Of a stretch of 64,000 nucleotides of DNA, positions 1-12,174 are shown piece by piece. The stretch's first letter is position 1, and each line of letters starts with the position of its first letter. The stretch comes from Symbiotaphrina buchneri (taxonomy: Eukaryota > Ascomycota > Symbiotaphrinales > Symbiotaphrinaceae), in contig BCIG01000013.1 in the NCBI GenBank assembly GCA_001599915.1, forward strand, positions 372,001-436,000, written 5' to 3'. A model generated the notes under the pieces. That model was not told where the DNA came from and ran no database searches. It saw nothing but the letters and a program-made list of their open reading frames with translations. A program made the position numbers and the translations under genes.

Positions 1-12
1 ATGAGACACCTT

Positions 13-31
13 GATATCGGCGGCCGATATC
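13..31. repeat. short perfect inverted repeat
   Basis: GATATCGG at 13-20 and CCGATATC at 24-31 form 8-nt arms around a 3-nt centre. It lies about 170 bp upstream of the first gene. No function can be assigned; it may be a protein-binding site or chance. Confidence 0.5.
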
Positions 32-199
32 GGGCCCCCTTTTCTCTCCCATGTAAAAAGTGTGGGGAAGCCCGGGCCGTGAATGCCGCAGTGACGCGAT
101 GCCGTTCCTAGGATAGCGACTTTGAGCGATGTAGCGTGCTTATCCTCAAACTTTCTTTTCCTCGACGAGACTCGCCAGCGGCAGCTCAAACACAGCATC

Positions 200-487
200 A
201 TGAGCCTTTGGCAGTGAGTCCCGCTTGTCAATCTTCAGCCTAGTTCGGCCCTTAACTGACGTCTTCCTCTACGATCCAGATCTTACAGGAGCCTTGCACC
301 GCGGACGCGCGCCCTGCTTGGCATCGGCTTGATCGCCTGGGCTGGTGCGGGCATTTTCTTCAGCGACCAGGCGGAGAAGGTGCTGGGCCTCGAGCCTTCT
401 GAGGAGGATAGAAAGAAGCTGGAGGAGTCGTTGCCAAGTGTGCGAGTGGTGGAGAGGGGAGATGGGCTGACCAACAAGGAGAGGTGA
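200..487 (+). CDS. conserved small single-helix membrane protein (73 aa)
   Basis: Exons 200-213 and 280-487 are joined across a 66-nt GTGAGT...CAG intron, giving 73 residues. The first coding exon is only 14 nt (MSLW plus two bases of the fifth codon). Residues about 17-33 form one hydrophobic helix preceded by Arg residues (APRTR), and the C-terminal half is charged (PSEEDRKKLEES). The shape resembles small proteins of the inner mitochondrial membrane, and I have the impression that an MSLWQSYR-type N-terminus recurs in Pezizomycotina, but I cannot name the family. The start is chosen because it is the only ATG that splices into the open downstream frame. Function is unknown. It is convergent with the Hsp70 gene. 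Confidence 0.75.
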
Positions 488-1046
488 GGGAAAGTGTCAA
501 ACAGAGGTTTAACACGACATTCACGCCGGGCTCCGTCACTCCTGGTTTGCCCCACGATCGCAAGGTGCACGGGAAAGCAGCTTGGGATTCATAGTCTAGT
601 GCTTGAGCGGGGTAATTGTCGGAGATCCTCCGAATCCCAGCTGGGTAGCGGCGGAAGACACCAAAATTCTACGGCTAGGGCGAACCGCCTTACTTGAAGC
701 ATGGCTTTCGAGTGACGGGAGAGGGGAAACTCTCAACAGCGCCAGTCACCACGTCACGGGCATCTTTATCATGAGAGGAGAATGTTGCATTAGTCTCATA
801 CTTCCAGCCGCCAGAAATGTACAATGACTCCAGCCCCGAATAGACCTTTGCGTGAACGCGCCATGTGCAGATGGAGCAGATGAGGGTAGTAAGACAGGAA
901 AGCGGAATAGAGTAGCGGCCTGATATAGATACAATGAAATTTACAAGAGACGATCCTCTAGACAAAAGGCGAACCGCATGCAAAACCGAGACGCTTGAAA
1001 TGCTTTTGTAGAAGCCCCAATAACACCCAGCTTAGCTTTGAACTTT
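488..1046. other. convergent intergenic region
   Basis: This stretch must hold the 3' ends of the small membrane-protein gene and of SSC1. Short open frames here overlap on both strands, show no family resemblance and are treated as chance. Nothing else is seen. Confidence 0.6.
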
Positions 1047-3269
1047 TCAAGGCTTCTTCTCGCCCTCGGCACCCTCGTTGGGCGGCGCCTGGCTTTCGCT
1101 CGACTGCTGCTCCTCACGAGCCTTGTGCATCTTGTCGAACAGCGTCAAGCTAGCCATTTGAAGATCATCTGTCTTCTGCTTGAGCTCCTCGGCGGTCATG
1201 GTGCCTTCGCCAGCTTGGCTCTTGCTGACAATCTCACGAAGCTGCGTGATCTTCTCGCGGATACCATCAGCCTCGGTCTTGTCCAGTCTGTCCTCAAAGT
1301 CCTTCAGCGCCTTCTCCGTATCGTTCATAACGCTGTCAGCACGGTTGGCGGCCTCGATTGCGGCCTTGCGCTGCTTGTCTTGTTCTCCGTACTTCTCGGC
1401 GTCCTCCACCATGCTTTGAATCTCGGGGTCTGAAAGACCTGAGCCGGAGGCGATGGTGATGGACTGATCCTTGTTGGTTGACTTGTCCTTGGCGTGTACG
1501 TGCACAATCGAGTCAGCATCGATGTCGAAAGTAACTTCAATTTGTGGTACACCGCGGTGCGCTGGAGGAATGCCCACGAGCTGGAAGTTTCCGAGAAGCT
1601 TGTTATCTCTAACGAGCTCACGCTCACCCTGGTACACCTTGATCTCGACGGCAGTCTGGAAATCAGCTGCAGTAGAGAACACCTGTGACTTCTTGGTGGG
1701 GATGGTAGTGTTGCGGTTGATCAGACGAGTGAAGACACCACCCAAGGTCTCGATACCAAGCGACAATGGTGTCACATCGAGCAACAGGACATCCATGACC
1801 TCACCAGCAAGCACGGCACCTTGAATCGCAGCACCAATTGCCACTGCCTCATCAGGGTTGACAGACTTGGCGGGGTCACGGCCGAAAATGCTCTTGACTG
1901 ATTCTGAAACCTTGGGCATACGGGTCATGCCACCCACGAGGATAACCTCCTGGATGTCTTTAGCCTGAAGGTTCGCATCTTTGAGAGCCTTGCGGACGGG
2001 CTCAATGGTGCGGTCAATAAGAGGCTGCATCATGCTCTCGAGCTGGGAGCGAGTAAGCTTTTGGTTGATGTGCTTGGGTCCTGATGCATCAGCCGTGATG
2101 AAAGGAAGATTGATGTCTGTCTGCAGTGACGACGACAGCTCAATCTTCGCCTTCTCAGCTGCCTCACGGATACGCTGGATGGCCATACGGTCGCCAGAGA
2201 GATCGATACCCGACTCCTTCTTGAACTGTTGGACAAGGTGTCGCACAAGGGTGATGTCGAAATCTTCACCACCCAAGTGAGTGTCACCGTTGGTCGACTT
2301 CACCTCGAACACACCCTTCTGAATCTCGAGAACCGAGATATCGAAAGTACCACCACCCAAATCGTAGACTGCAATTACCCGGTCATCTTCCTTTTCCAGA
2401 CCATAGGCCAGAGCGGCGGCAGTTGGTTCGTTGACGACACGGAGGACGTTCAGCCCGGCAATCTGGCCTGCGTCCTTAGTTGCTTGACGCTGAGAATCGT
2501 TGAAGTAGGCTGGGACTGTGACGACGCCGTTCTTGACGGGCTTGCCGAGATACGCCTCAGCCGTCTCCTTCATCTTCTGCAGAACGAAACCACCGATCTG
2601 CGAAGGAGAGTACTTTTGGCCACGGGCCTCTACCCAGGCATCCCCGTTGGTGTGCTGAATGATCTTGTATGGAACTTCCTTGAGATCACGCTGGACTTCC
2701 GGATCGGTGAATTTCCGGCCGATGAGTCGCTTAGTGGCAAAAAGGGTATTTTCAGGGTTGACAACTGCTTGACGCTTCGCTGATATACCGACTAACCGCT
2801 CGCCGTCCTGTGCAAAGGCGACCACGGAGGGTGTTGTCCGCATACCTGGAGCATGTTAGGATTTATCCGTTGGTGGCCGGATGGAAGGATAAGAAAGTTT
2901 CAAAGTTACCTTCAGAGTTCTCGATGATCCTCGGAGTCTTCCCTTCCATGACAGCGACGGCCGAGTTGGTGGTACCTGATTACGATCTCGTCAGCTCATG
3001 GTTCTCAATTTCCGAAGAGATCCAAAGTTCCGGAAAAGTGCCGAAAAGACTGACCTAAATCGATACCGATCACACTGCCCTTGACCTTCTCCTCACCTCC
3101 TGTGGATTCCCATCTCCTTGCAGCAGCATTTATGGATGGACGGAAGGCGGAAGATCGTGAGAAGGCCGATGTCGCTCGAGGAAGCTGTGGCATGTGAGCA
3201 CGAGAGCTTGGTCATAGCGAGCCGGATGGACGCAGTACTCACCGATCTCGACAGCTTTGAAGACAACAT
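1047..3269 (-). CDS. SSC1: mitochondrial Hsp70 chaperone
   Basis: Four exons on the minus strand, 3269-3243, 3184-3055, 2975-2910 and 2845-1047, give 673 residues. The product is the matrix Hsp70, which drives protein import with the TIM23 motor and folds matrix proteins. The first about 35 residues are Arg/Ser-rich without acids ([18 protein letters not shown]), a typical presequence. The ATPase domain follows with IDLGTTNSAV near residue 50, the phosphate-2 motif [12 protein letters not shown] and [12 protein letters not shown]. The substrate-binding domain has [17 protein letters not shown], and the tail is a helical lid ending in acidic/Lys residues. Exon 1 codes for nine residues; without it an ATG at 3193 would give a poorer presequence. 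Length and order match the family, so the assignment is firm. Confidence 0.97.
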
Positions 3270-4741
3270 GGTGAACGGTGAAACGACTATCGAAACAAGA
3301 TACCTGAATGATCAGGTGCGAAGTAGGGGGTAATGGAGGAGCTGGATGCAAAAGATGATGGAGGAGGAGGGTACGGGAGCTCGGGAGATGGAGTTTTCTG
3401 TCTGGAGAAGACGAGGCGAGGCGACAAATTTTAGCCGTACCCCCGTTAAAAGGTACCGAGATCCCGTCCTGCTTGCCCGTCGGCCTCTGCAATCCCACTT
3501 TTCTAGAATGGCAGAGATGACATGATCGTCCACTCTACGTGTAAAGTACCTTAGCACCTAGGCCCGCGTGGTAGATGCCTCTAAGCTACGATACACTTTG
3601 CACTCGTGCTCAGCACGATCCAATCTACCTCACCATTTCATTACTTGTTATCTCTCACTGATCTGACATCTGGAAGTACAGATACCCTGGCCGTCTCGAC
3701 AACATCTCCCATGCATGATATTTAGCGCCGGGGTCCTCGGCTCCGGGCACAGCGTTGCCGTTGCCCGTCTCGCCTTATTTGACCTACCGTTAAGCGTAAG
3801 TGTAAAGCTTCGTAGCTTGTATTCGTAATCCCTAACATCTGTGAGTGTGGCACAACCCCTCCTGCTCCTCGTGGACCTTGAGTGCCGGAATAAACACTGA
3901 TAGTCAAGTCGCGCGACAACCGCTACGGAAAATAACGTGGGGGGAGGGGCCCAATTCGCTCGTGGAATACAAAACCTACAGGAGGTACCATACCTACCGC
4001 AAAGTGCTCGTCTTTCGCCCCGCAGTTCCCTTACGATGTTCATTGCAGGCAGTCGACATCGAAAATTGCAAAACGCATACACATTTCAAGAGGAATTTTA
4101 GAAGCCCCTCCGCATCCGTAGCCACAAGGCGGCTCCATCTTATTGTTCGTCATTCGGAAAAGGTCGCGGCCCGGCTCGCTGCGGGCGGGATCTTGAGTGT
4201 TTCTGGCATGTACTCCGTAGAAGCCCAGTTCTACCTGGTAGTATCCCCACTTGCCTTCTAATAAAGAACTACATATAGTGGCTTCGAGAGTCATGCTGGC
4301 ATCCTTGGCTGGCAGTAGCCAATGGCAATCTATAAGAGACAAATGTAACTGAGGATAGTGCAGCGTGGCGTAAAGCGTGGAAGAGGTTGCTTCGAGACGT
4401 AGCCATATGGAGGCAGGCCCTTGGCACGAGGCGGAGTCAGAGAGCCACTTGCGTAAGGCGGGGGCCGGTTTCTGACGTCGACAAAGACGTCCAATTAGAG
4501 TGACGCAGAGAAGCGCATAGTCCAGGCATGCGGAACGGTAAATTGGAGCTACAGAACTCCTGCTAGTATCATGGCTATAATAATGCTGTACCTTGGACCG
4601 ACATATAAGGTAGCATGACAACCCACTACCAAAGGGTATCCTCCATCCAAACGATTCATGATCCTCGAAGTGAGGCAAAATCATGCGATACTTAGGCATA
4701 TCGAACAGTGCCAGAGACAAAGACAGCCTCTCCACGGACGA
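3270..4741. other. intergenic region between SSC1 and a membrane-protein gene
   Basis: About 1.5 kb with the SSC1 promoter at the left end and the 3' flank of the four-helix gene at the right. A 230-codon frame on the minus strand (about 4040-4735) is Cys-rich, lacks any family signal and no splice signals join it to the neighbour; I regard it as chance. TACC-type motifs occur near 3545 and 3981-3998. Confidence 0.5.
3501..3508. promoter_or_regulatory. possible two-unit heat-shock element upstream of SSC1
   Basis: TTCTAGAA is two inverted nGAAn units with 2-nt spacing, about 230 bp upstream of the SSC1 start. Hsf1 elements normally have three units and I do not see a good third one, so this is only a candidate. 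The link to the Hsp70 gene is the main argument. Confidence 0.25.
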
Positions 4742-5508
4742 TCATGTCTTCTCCTTATTTCCGAAATGCTCGTTCGTGTACCAGTTTGGAGGACGGTCAA
4801 CAGTTTCTTCACATAACGCGAAGAGCTGGTTGCCGTATTCCCTGACTTGCAATGCGAGGCCAAACTGAACAATAGTCGTCCCAAGCATCCACACTGATGC
4901 TAGGATTTCCAACATCCACATCACACGCTCGCATTTTATCCGGCTCTCTCCGAAGGCCATTGCTAGCCCAGACGGAGCCATATTCTGTGGGCCATCCTGA
5001 TATGTCGGTGACGGCAATTGAAGATCCTCGAATGCGAAAGTCGACCCAGGGCTACAGACCAGATCTCCAACCCCAGAAAATACGGCGACAGCCAGAAAGC
5101 GTGGAATGGCACACAGGGTAGCATCTAATAAAAGGTATATGCCAAAAATCGCAACGGAATATGCATGTGCCTGTGATTGAACCGATTAGCGACGAGATTG
5201 GGAAACGTCTAAAGTTCTGACTTGCTTTGAGAGCTCCTAAGAGACCGACCAAGCTGAGCAAGCTCGCGAACTGAGAATATGCCAAGAAGCTCATGGCAAT
5301 ATGATATGGATCATCTGGAAGATGATTGAAAAGGCACGCTGAAACGACATTGGCCACTAAAGCTACCACGCTGAGGGCAAGTGTTGTTCCACTACTGAAG
5401 GTCAGACTCCCTCTCGTGATTTCCGAGATAGATTTTCACATTGATGCTGACAGGCACTTACCGGTAGCTGAGCGACAACATCTTTGGTTCCATGCTCGCG
5501 GAGACCAT
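4742..5508 (-). CDS. four-helix integral membrane protein (214 aa)
   Basis: Exons 5508-5462, 5394-5226 and 5170-4742 on the minus strand give 214 residues. Hydrophobic segments lie near residues 20-36, 47-66, 75-100 and 158-177, separated by polar loops; the C-terminus is charged (EHFGNKEKT). The fit of exon 2 to exon 3 requires a GC-AG intron (5225-5171, starting GCAAGT, ending CACAG). Using the nearest GT instead throws the next exon out of the frame that stays open and hydrophobic to the stop. I do not recognise the family; a MARVEL- or claudin-like four-helix fold is possible but no diagnostic motif is visible. Upstream lies 2.7 kb without a gene. Confidence 0.7.
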
Positions 5509-8226
5509 GTGTTTGCTGGTACCCTTTCATCGCCGACTTAACCCTCTACAACCCCCCGATTCATATGTGATGTAATAGTTCGGTGGACCAGGGTGCAAGA
5601 GAGGTCCGGTACGAGGTAGTTCGAAACTCGAAACACTCAGTCGCCAGGACTGCCAGAGCCCACAACAGACCCGACGAGGGGGTCTATATATGAATGCTGG
5701 CACTCTTCAGGACCTTCGTTGGAGTGACAGTTGTCGTCTTAGAGTGCACCAATATGAAGTGGAAAGGTCCCGTGCTCAGCAGCTGCTCTTGGGGAGGATC
5801 TGCACTACCGTAAGGCTTGCCGGTAAGGCCGGCTCTGATGGAACTGACAAACTTTTATTTTTCGAAAGCACACGGCGGGTTGAATTCCGGTATGAGTGCT
5901 TAACTTGCTTCAATTTCATAAATCTTTCGTCCTTGACAGCCGGACTCACCATCTATATTCGAGTTTGTTTTAATTTCAGTAGACTGCTCGTCGAGATGAT
6001 TCACGGAGTCTTCATTACTAATGACCATCTTTAACACATCACATGGAGATTCGGCACGTCACGGAAGCTTGAGTCGAGCCGCCCAGCCGCTAACTATCTT
6101 GAGCCGGCTGGCGGCTTTGCCGGCTCCGTGTTCCGCTCCAACAGAGGGCGCGGCGGCATTTTCGTAGGCGGTAAGGTACGAGTGCATCAACCGTCATGCC
6201 AAGCCTGGCTCAGAGCAGTTTCTCTCCAATTGCGGGTGGAGTACTCTTGTGCAGTTGTGGACCTTGGGTAAACGGTGACGACAGTATAATTCTCCAATAT
6301 TACCATCACTTCCAGTTCTCGACTCCGGTGGATGTGGTGAGATACCAGGTCTGTTCTATTCATCCCAAATTGTGCAACCAAAGGAGTACCATATCCCCGG
6401 TCTATGCAAATCATTGAGATTGAACAAACTCTGTGGCGTAACCTACCTTACTTGATCCTCTACACACTTCGAGAAAAGCTTGGGTGCTATGTCGATCCAC
6501 GGCAGAGCCGGTGAGCAGCAATCGGGTCCGACCGCACCGGCCAATGCAGGTGCCGACCTGGGAATGAAGGTCATGGACCATTGTATCAATAATGTAAAGA
6601 CGGCTTTGAGGAGCTTGGCTCTTGCAAAAGGTACGTACGGTAAGCCATTCACCGGACACTTAAGCCACTATTGTTGACTCTTTAAAGCGCGCGGCATCGG
6701 ATTTACAAATGTCATGACGAGAGTTCTGGGATTTTGAGATCTCCTGCCTTGTGGGGCCGCATGTGTGTCTCACAAGATCTTGTGCACCAGCTCCCGATCG
6801 ATCTGCTACTAATGCCACACGATCCCAATTATGTAATCATTGGAGAATGCTCTGGTGATAGCCAATATATATTGTTTCCAGCAGAATTGTAACAGACAAA
6901 GCTCCGAGAAGGGATGAGATAGATACTGCAGAAAGTAGACCCTGGATGAAGTTATCTCACGCCGGTGTCAATCAATTTGCTTCCTCCTGTGGGTTACATG
7001 TGTATTTCATCGACTAGTGGACGCTCACATTGCGAGCCGCTGGGGATGGCTTCGGCAGATGCTGTTCTCGAGTATCATACGGGCTTTAGCAATAGGTGCC
7101 CTGGGAGGGATAGTCATGTTCGGACGGGCCACAGAGTGTTTGTGCTCAGGGCCGAGCTTACGAGCTGAGTATATGGAGTATTTGTGCTCTCAAGGTACAG
7201 TGGCGCAAAGACCGGTCCACAGATTCCGATATCCCATACAAACAAAGGGCAGCCATTATTTATTGTTCTGTCGATTGTGACATCAATATACCTTACCCTT
7301 CCCTTCCTGCATTCCATCATGTTCACCTAAGGTAATTGTTATTATTTGCAACTGCCTTAACTGGGCGCCAGGATAAAATGAAACTTAGCCGAGAAACAGT
7401 TGTAGGCGTAAGGTGCTCGGGTGGCAGCCAGCGGCAGGTACCTCAACTGTAAGGTAAAGGTAAGATTAAGGTAGGTACCTCAGTGACCACCAAACACTTT
7501 CTCCGCAGCTCGTCAAACGGTGGTTTCTTAAGGTACCTTACTGTAACCCGATACTGCTGTAAGGTATGTACCTTAAGCGTCTAACTCACCCTCCCCTTTC
7601 CTGCCAAGCTCGCTGCTGTTCTGTCAAGGCCCGGTCCTGAGCCAGAATTGTCTTGGTGCCCTTTCAGCCAACTACCTTACCTACAACAACAGCATTGCTG
7701 AAAAGTGTCTTACCTTGTCTGCGATTCCCGACGACCTGAAACCCTGTACTCTGACCGCTCAATAATAAGCAGCAATAGGGGCTATAACCGATCCGCCGCT
7801 TTGGTCGTCTTGTCTTGTCGAGAATTGCTTTAATCGTACGGGAGACCCGTTACCTTCTTGTTGACCTTCCCCTTTTCACGACCCTCTCAAACGAGACTAG
7901 GGCGTCGACACGAGCCTATAACGAGTCCCCGCTGGGCGCGCTTTGTCTTGATCAGGGTGGGGTGCCCACGATTCAGCTGTGAAGCCCCGTCCCGTCCTTT
8001 GATGAGCAGGGATCATTACCATCTCAACTGCCTCGACTGCCACGCCCCGAACCCGCTGCTACGTCTCCGTCTTGTCGATTGATGGGCTGACTCGATTCCA
8101 CCATCCTCCTTCTCAGCTCACCAAGAGCGTAGGCACACCGAACGAAGTACCAGCCAACCTGGGGCCCTGGCAGCACCTTAACGGGCACGCCGCTCACCTC
8201 AGATCAGTGCAGGTTCCTGGAGGTTA
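5509..8226. other. long intergenic region
   Basis: About 2.7 kb without a convincing gene. Open frames are short and unrelated to known families. 7437-7577 is a dense cluster of GGTA/TACC motifs, including the perfect 12-nt palindrome TAAGGTACCTTA at 7529-7540. The last few hundred bases must contain the promoter and leader of the nucleotidyltransferase gene; the leader probably holds an upstream ATG frame (7858-8082). Confidence 0.5.
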
Positions 8227-11200
8227 ATGGGGCGGCAACAGAGCCACAGAGGCAAGACCAACCCAGAAACGTCAAACTCCACGCCTTCTAGGAATCAGAC
8301 CCGCGCGAACAGGCGGCGTAACACGGTCGATTCGAGTGCTTCGGTCGTCAATACTACCACCTATTGGCCTCCTAGCCTCTCAGCGATCTCTCCTCACCCG
8401 AATCTCTTTCCATTCTACGCTCCGTTGGTCCAGTTCGCTCAGGCTCAAAACATCAACCATCACAATATACTAAATCCATCGCTTTTCGTTTCTGGACCGT
8501 CTTACGGTCCTGCATTTGCTACCGCCTCGGCATCGGGCACGAGAAGTCCCCTCATAGATGAACAACGTCCCTCGAGGTTGGAAGATCCAGGCGTGGCTCT
8601 CGATGGGAAACAGACAAACAACGGATCGGGAACAGACAGCCCTGGCCGTGATTCGATGAGATCGCGGAAGGCTGCTGAAACAATGACTACCAAACACGAC
8701 GGGCTTTATCAGCCCTTGCCACATCGGCCTTCAGCCAACACGAATGCGTCTTTCCAGTCTCTGCAATCAAACTCGCTGCCGTCAACACCACATCAGCGAG
8801 CTCGCCAGCTCTCCTTACAGTCGAGGTCACCCTCTCCCAACGGCCTTGTGGCGCATTCCCCTCGGTCTGTACGGTCGGAGTCAAACAGCATGCTTCCACA
8901 TCTTCGCAATCCCCCACCCGGTTGCAAATTCGAGACCGGGATCCCCTTCTCGCGACGAAGAATGCCCTATTCCATCGGCGATGATCCTTTGGAGAAGCCC
9001 AAAGAACCTCCCAAAGCTGTGCTTGACCGAGCAGAAGCAGAAAAGTTAAGTGGAGATATGAGGGAGCTCTATGATCGGTTACTCCCATCTGCTGAGAGCG
9101 AAGAACGAAGAGCAAAATTCGTCCGGAAGCTCGAAAACATCTTGAATCAGGAATGGCCTGGGAATAATATCAAAGTCAATGTTTTTGGATCCTCTGGGAA
9201 TATGCTCTGCACGAGCGAATCAGATGGTCAGCCGACGTATCGATCCAATATCTGCCTGTGAAAGCTGACCATTATAGTTGATATATGCATCACTACGCCC
9301 ATGAAGGAGTTGGAAAATGTCTGCATGATCGCGAACGTCTTGTCACAACGTGAGTTACGCCGCTGCGTGCGTCTTTGTCTCTAACCCTGCCTAGATGGTA
9401 TGGAGCGTATTGTGTGTGTACCTGCGAAAGTTCCTATCGTCAAAAGCTGGGACCCTGATCTGAATCTCGCCTGCGATATTAATGTCAACAACACCCTAGC
9501 GCTTGAAAACACCAGGATGATCAAAACATATGTTCAAATCGACGAACGGGTGCGACCGCTCGCCATGATTATTAAGTACTGGACAAAGCGACGGATACTA
9601 AACGATGCGGCACTCGGTGGCACACTAAGCTCGTATACATGGATCTGCATGATCATCAACTTCCTTCAAATGCGACATCCGCCTGTCCTCCCCGTCCTAC
9701 ATCAGCGTCCCCATCAGATGCGGACGACCCCTGACGGTGCCAAGTCAACATTCGCAGATGACCTGGACACACTTCGAGGGTACGGTAAAGACAATAAGGA
9801 GACTCTGGGAGATCTCCTCTTCCATTTTTTTCGTCGTTATGCCCATGAACTGGATTATAACAAGGATGTAATATCGGTTCGTCTAGGGACTCTGCTGTCC
9901 AAAGAGGAAAAAGGCTGGCATCTCTTGCAGAACAATCGACTTTGCGTGGAGGAACCTTTTAATACCACCAGGAATCTTGGCAATACGGCAGATGACACAT
10001 CGTTCCGAGGCTTGCATTTGGAGTTGCGCCGGGCTTTCGATGTCCTTTCAGAAGGTGGTTCCGTGGACCAATGTTGCGAGGAGTATATCTTTCCGGCAGA
10101 AGAGGAGAGGTTTTGGGAGAAACCGGCACCGCAGCCCCGCCCAATATTGTCACGAAGTAGTTCCCAAACAAGGCGAGGAGGTCGGGGTGGGACAACGAAC
10201 AGAGGGCGACATTCAAATAATGCCACTTCGAGGGGCAATCGTCGGTCTTCAAGCGGAGCCTCTTACGCTGGTGGTCATTATCCGTTACTCCAGTCGCCCG
10301 CTAGCTTCGCGATCGACGAGTACTACATGCAAGCACAGCAAGCACAAAACCAGCTCCGTGACCAGCTACTTCACCAGTACCAACTCTTACAGCACCAGGA
10401 GAATGAACTACGGTTCCAGCTGTTGCAACAGGCTCAAGCGCATGCCCAAGCCCAAGCTCAGCTCGTAGGCCGTACACAGAGCCGGGCTCAGGGTCGCTCG
10501 AACCATATATCCCTCGTTGAGAATCATCCGAACGGTTCCCCGAGGAGCCGGCCTGCTTACCCTGACAACCCTCCTCTTACAGCACCTATTCCGCAGGAAG
10601 CGTTCTACTATCCTTCGAATATTGGATTGTTGCCGACTCAATCACCACAGCAGACCACCGATGGGACATCGACCTCTCACTCTCCACTTCCTGGGATGCG
10701 GGAGCTGCGTCGTAGCTTAAACCGCTCCGGAGCGGATGGCACCTCTACCGCATCCTTCAGATCTCACTCGCAGCCTGCAAGACTCATGTCTCCCTCTGTC
10801 TCGTTCGTCGCTCCTTCGGCGTCAATGGCAGCCCAGAATGCCATCTTGGACTACTACCGGTATCAGCAAGGGCAGCATCTGGCTCCTGCCAGCACTGCTT
10901 CACTTGACTCGGGTCTTTCAGACAATCCTCTCCCATACAATCCTGCTGTCGCTCCCCCTGACGATGGCTCCCGAAAAGAGTATGTGGGCTATTACGTTAG
11001 TGACTCTCCGTCGGGCCAAATGTTGCGGCGCGAATACCCACTAGCTGCGGTTCCGACGCTCGGTGAACTTCCGGCTCGAAGCAAGAGGGATTCCCACGAG
11101 CAGAGCACTCGACTGGGCTTGGATCTGAAGAACAAATACTCAAGGTCACCCTCTCCGCTGAGGCAGAACAGGAGCCCCTCCATGGAACGTGTGCCGGCTT

Positions 11201-12174
11201 CTGCGCCCCCGTGGAACTCACGTCCCACTAATGGGCTGGGCATCCATGATACCTCTTTTCACAATAGGGGTCCTGTGATTATAGATGGCTCAGTCCCTGC
11301 TCTGTTAGATGCTGCTACCATGCATGCCTCTCTGAGCGAGAGCACTTCCACATCCGAAGACGCTACTTGGGACACACCTGCAACCATGTCCGACACACAG
11401 TCACAAGACCAGGCTGACATTGTCATTACCGATCAAATGCAACAGCAACTGTATGCTCAGCAGTTGCTTGAACTGCATAAACAGAATGAGAATACCAACG
11501 TACATGCGGCAAATGGGATTGAGTCTATTTCGGTACCTACTTCGTCGGCATCCCAGGGAGCAACGCGATCCTCCCCGCCACAGTCGTCTTCGCACTCTGT
11601 CACGACAAGCGCGGCTAGATTGGACACAGTCGGAGAGGAGGAGCTGGTTTGCTCACCCGGCCAATCTCCAAACTCCCGCCAGAGGGCATCGCGTCGAGTA
11701 AACCTCATTCCGACAGCTAACGTCCCCAACCTGGATATTTCGAGGGCCACGGGCAACATGGCCAATGAGGATAAACTAGGATCTGCGCCTCTTCTGTCGC
11801 CGGTGCCAGAGACTCGTACACCGTCGCCGACAGCAAGTCGGAAATATGAGCACCCAGCCGACGTGGAACCGCATAAAGTCCAGGCTCAGGCTAAGAACGG
11901 TCACAGACCCATAACCCAGCAGGGGCCTACGTCCGATCTATCTGATAGCACTCAGTCACATACTTCTACACCTGGCCCAAAGACGAATGGGCATCTGAAG
12001 AAAGGTTCCATGAATGGATCGACGCACGGAACCCTGCAGAATGGCTGGCAGCAACCGAATAAAAAGGGCAACCGCAGACGTGCTAAGTCTAACCCTTCTC
12101 AAAAGGGCTCAGGGGGAGTTGTGTCTAAAGGCCAGCCTTTACCGGTTAATGAGACAGAGAGGAAAGGTGGTTGA
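8227..12174 (+). CDS. Cid1-family terminal RNA nucleotidyltransferase (CutA/CutB-like)
   Basis: Exons 8227-9226, 9278-9349 and 9395-12174 give 1283 residues. Cid1/Trf-type enzymes add U, C or A tails to RNA 3' ends in the cytoplasm; Aspergillus CutA/CutB tag mRNAs for decapping. The core has the GSS motif near 321-323 followed by the catalytic pair D333 and D335 (TSESDVDI) and a third Asp at about 385 (LACDINVNN). A PAP/25A-associated domain follows near 490-545 (KETLGDLLFHFFRRY). The N-terminal 250 residues are Ser/Pro-rich, and the C-terminal about 700 are Gln-, Ser- and Pro-rich with a Q/A-rich helix near residues 660-720, probably disordered. The 45-nt second intron is the shortest in the window. 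Choice between CutA and CutB cannot be made here. Confidence 0.9.

Noticed and set aside
4040-4735. 231-codon minus-strand frame in intergenic DNA
   Set aside because: No family sequence, no reliable start and Cys/Ser-rich chance composition; no splice signals link it to the neighbouring gene.
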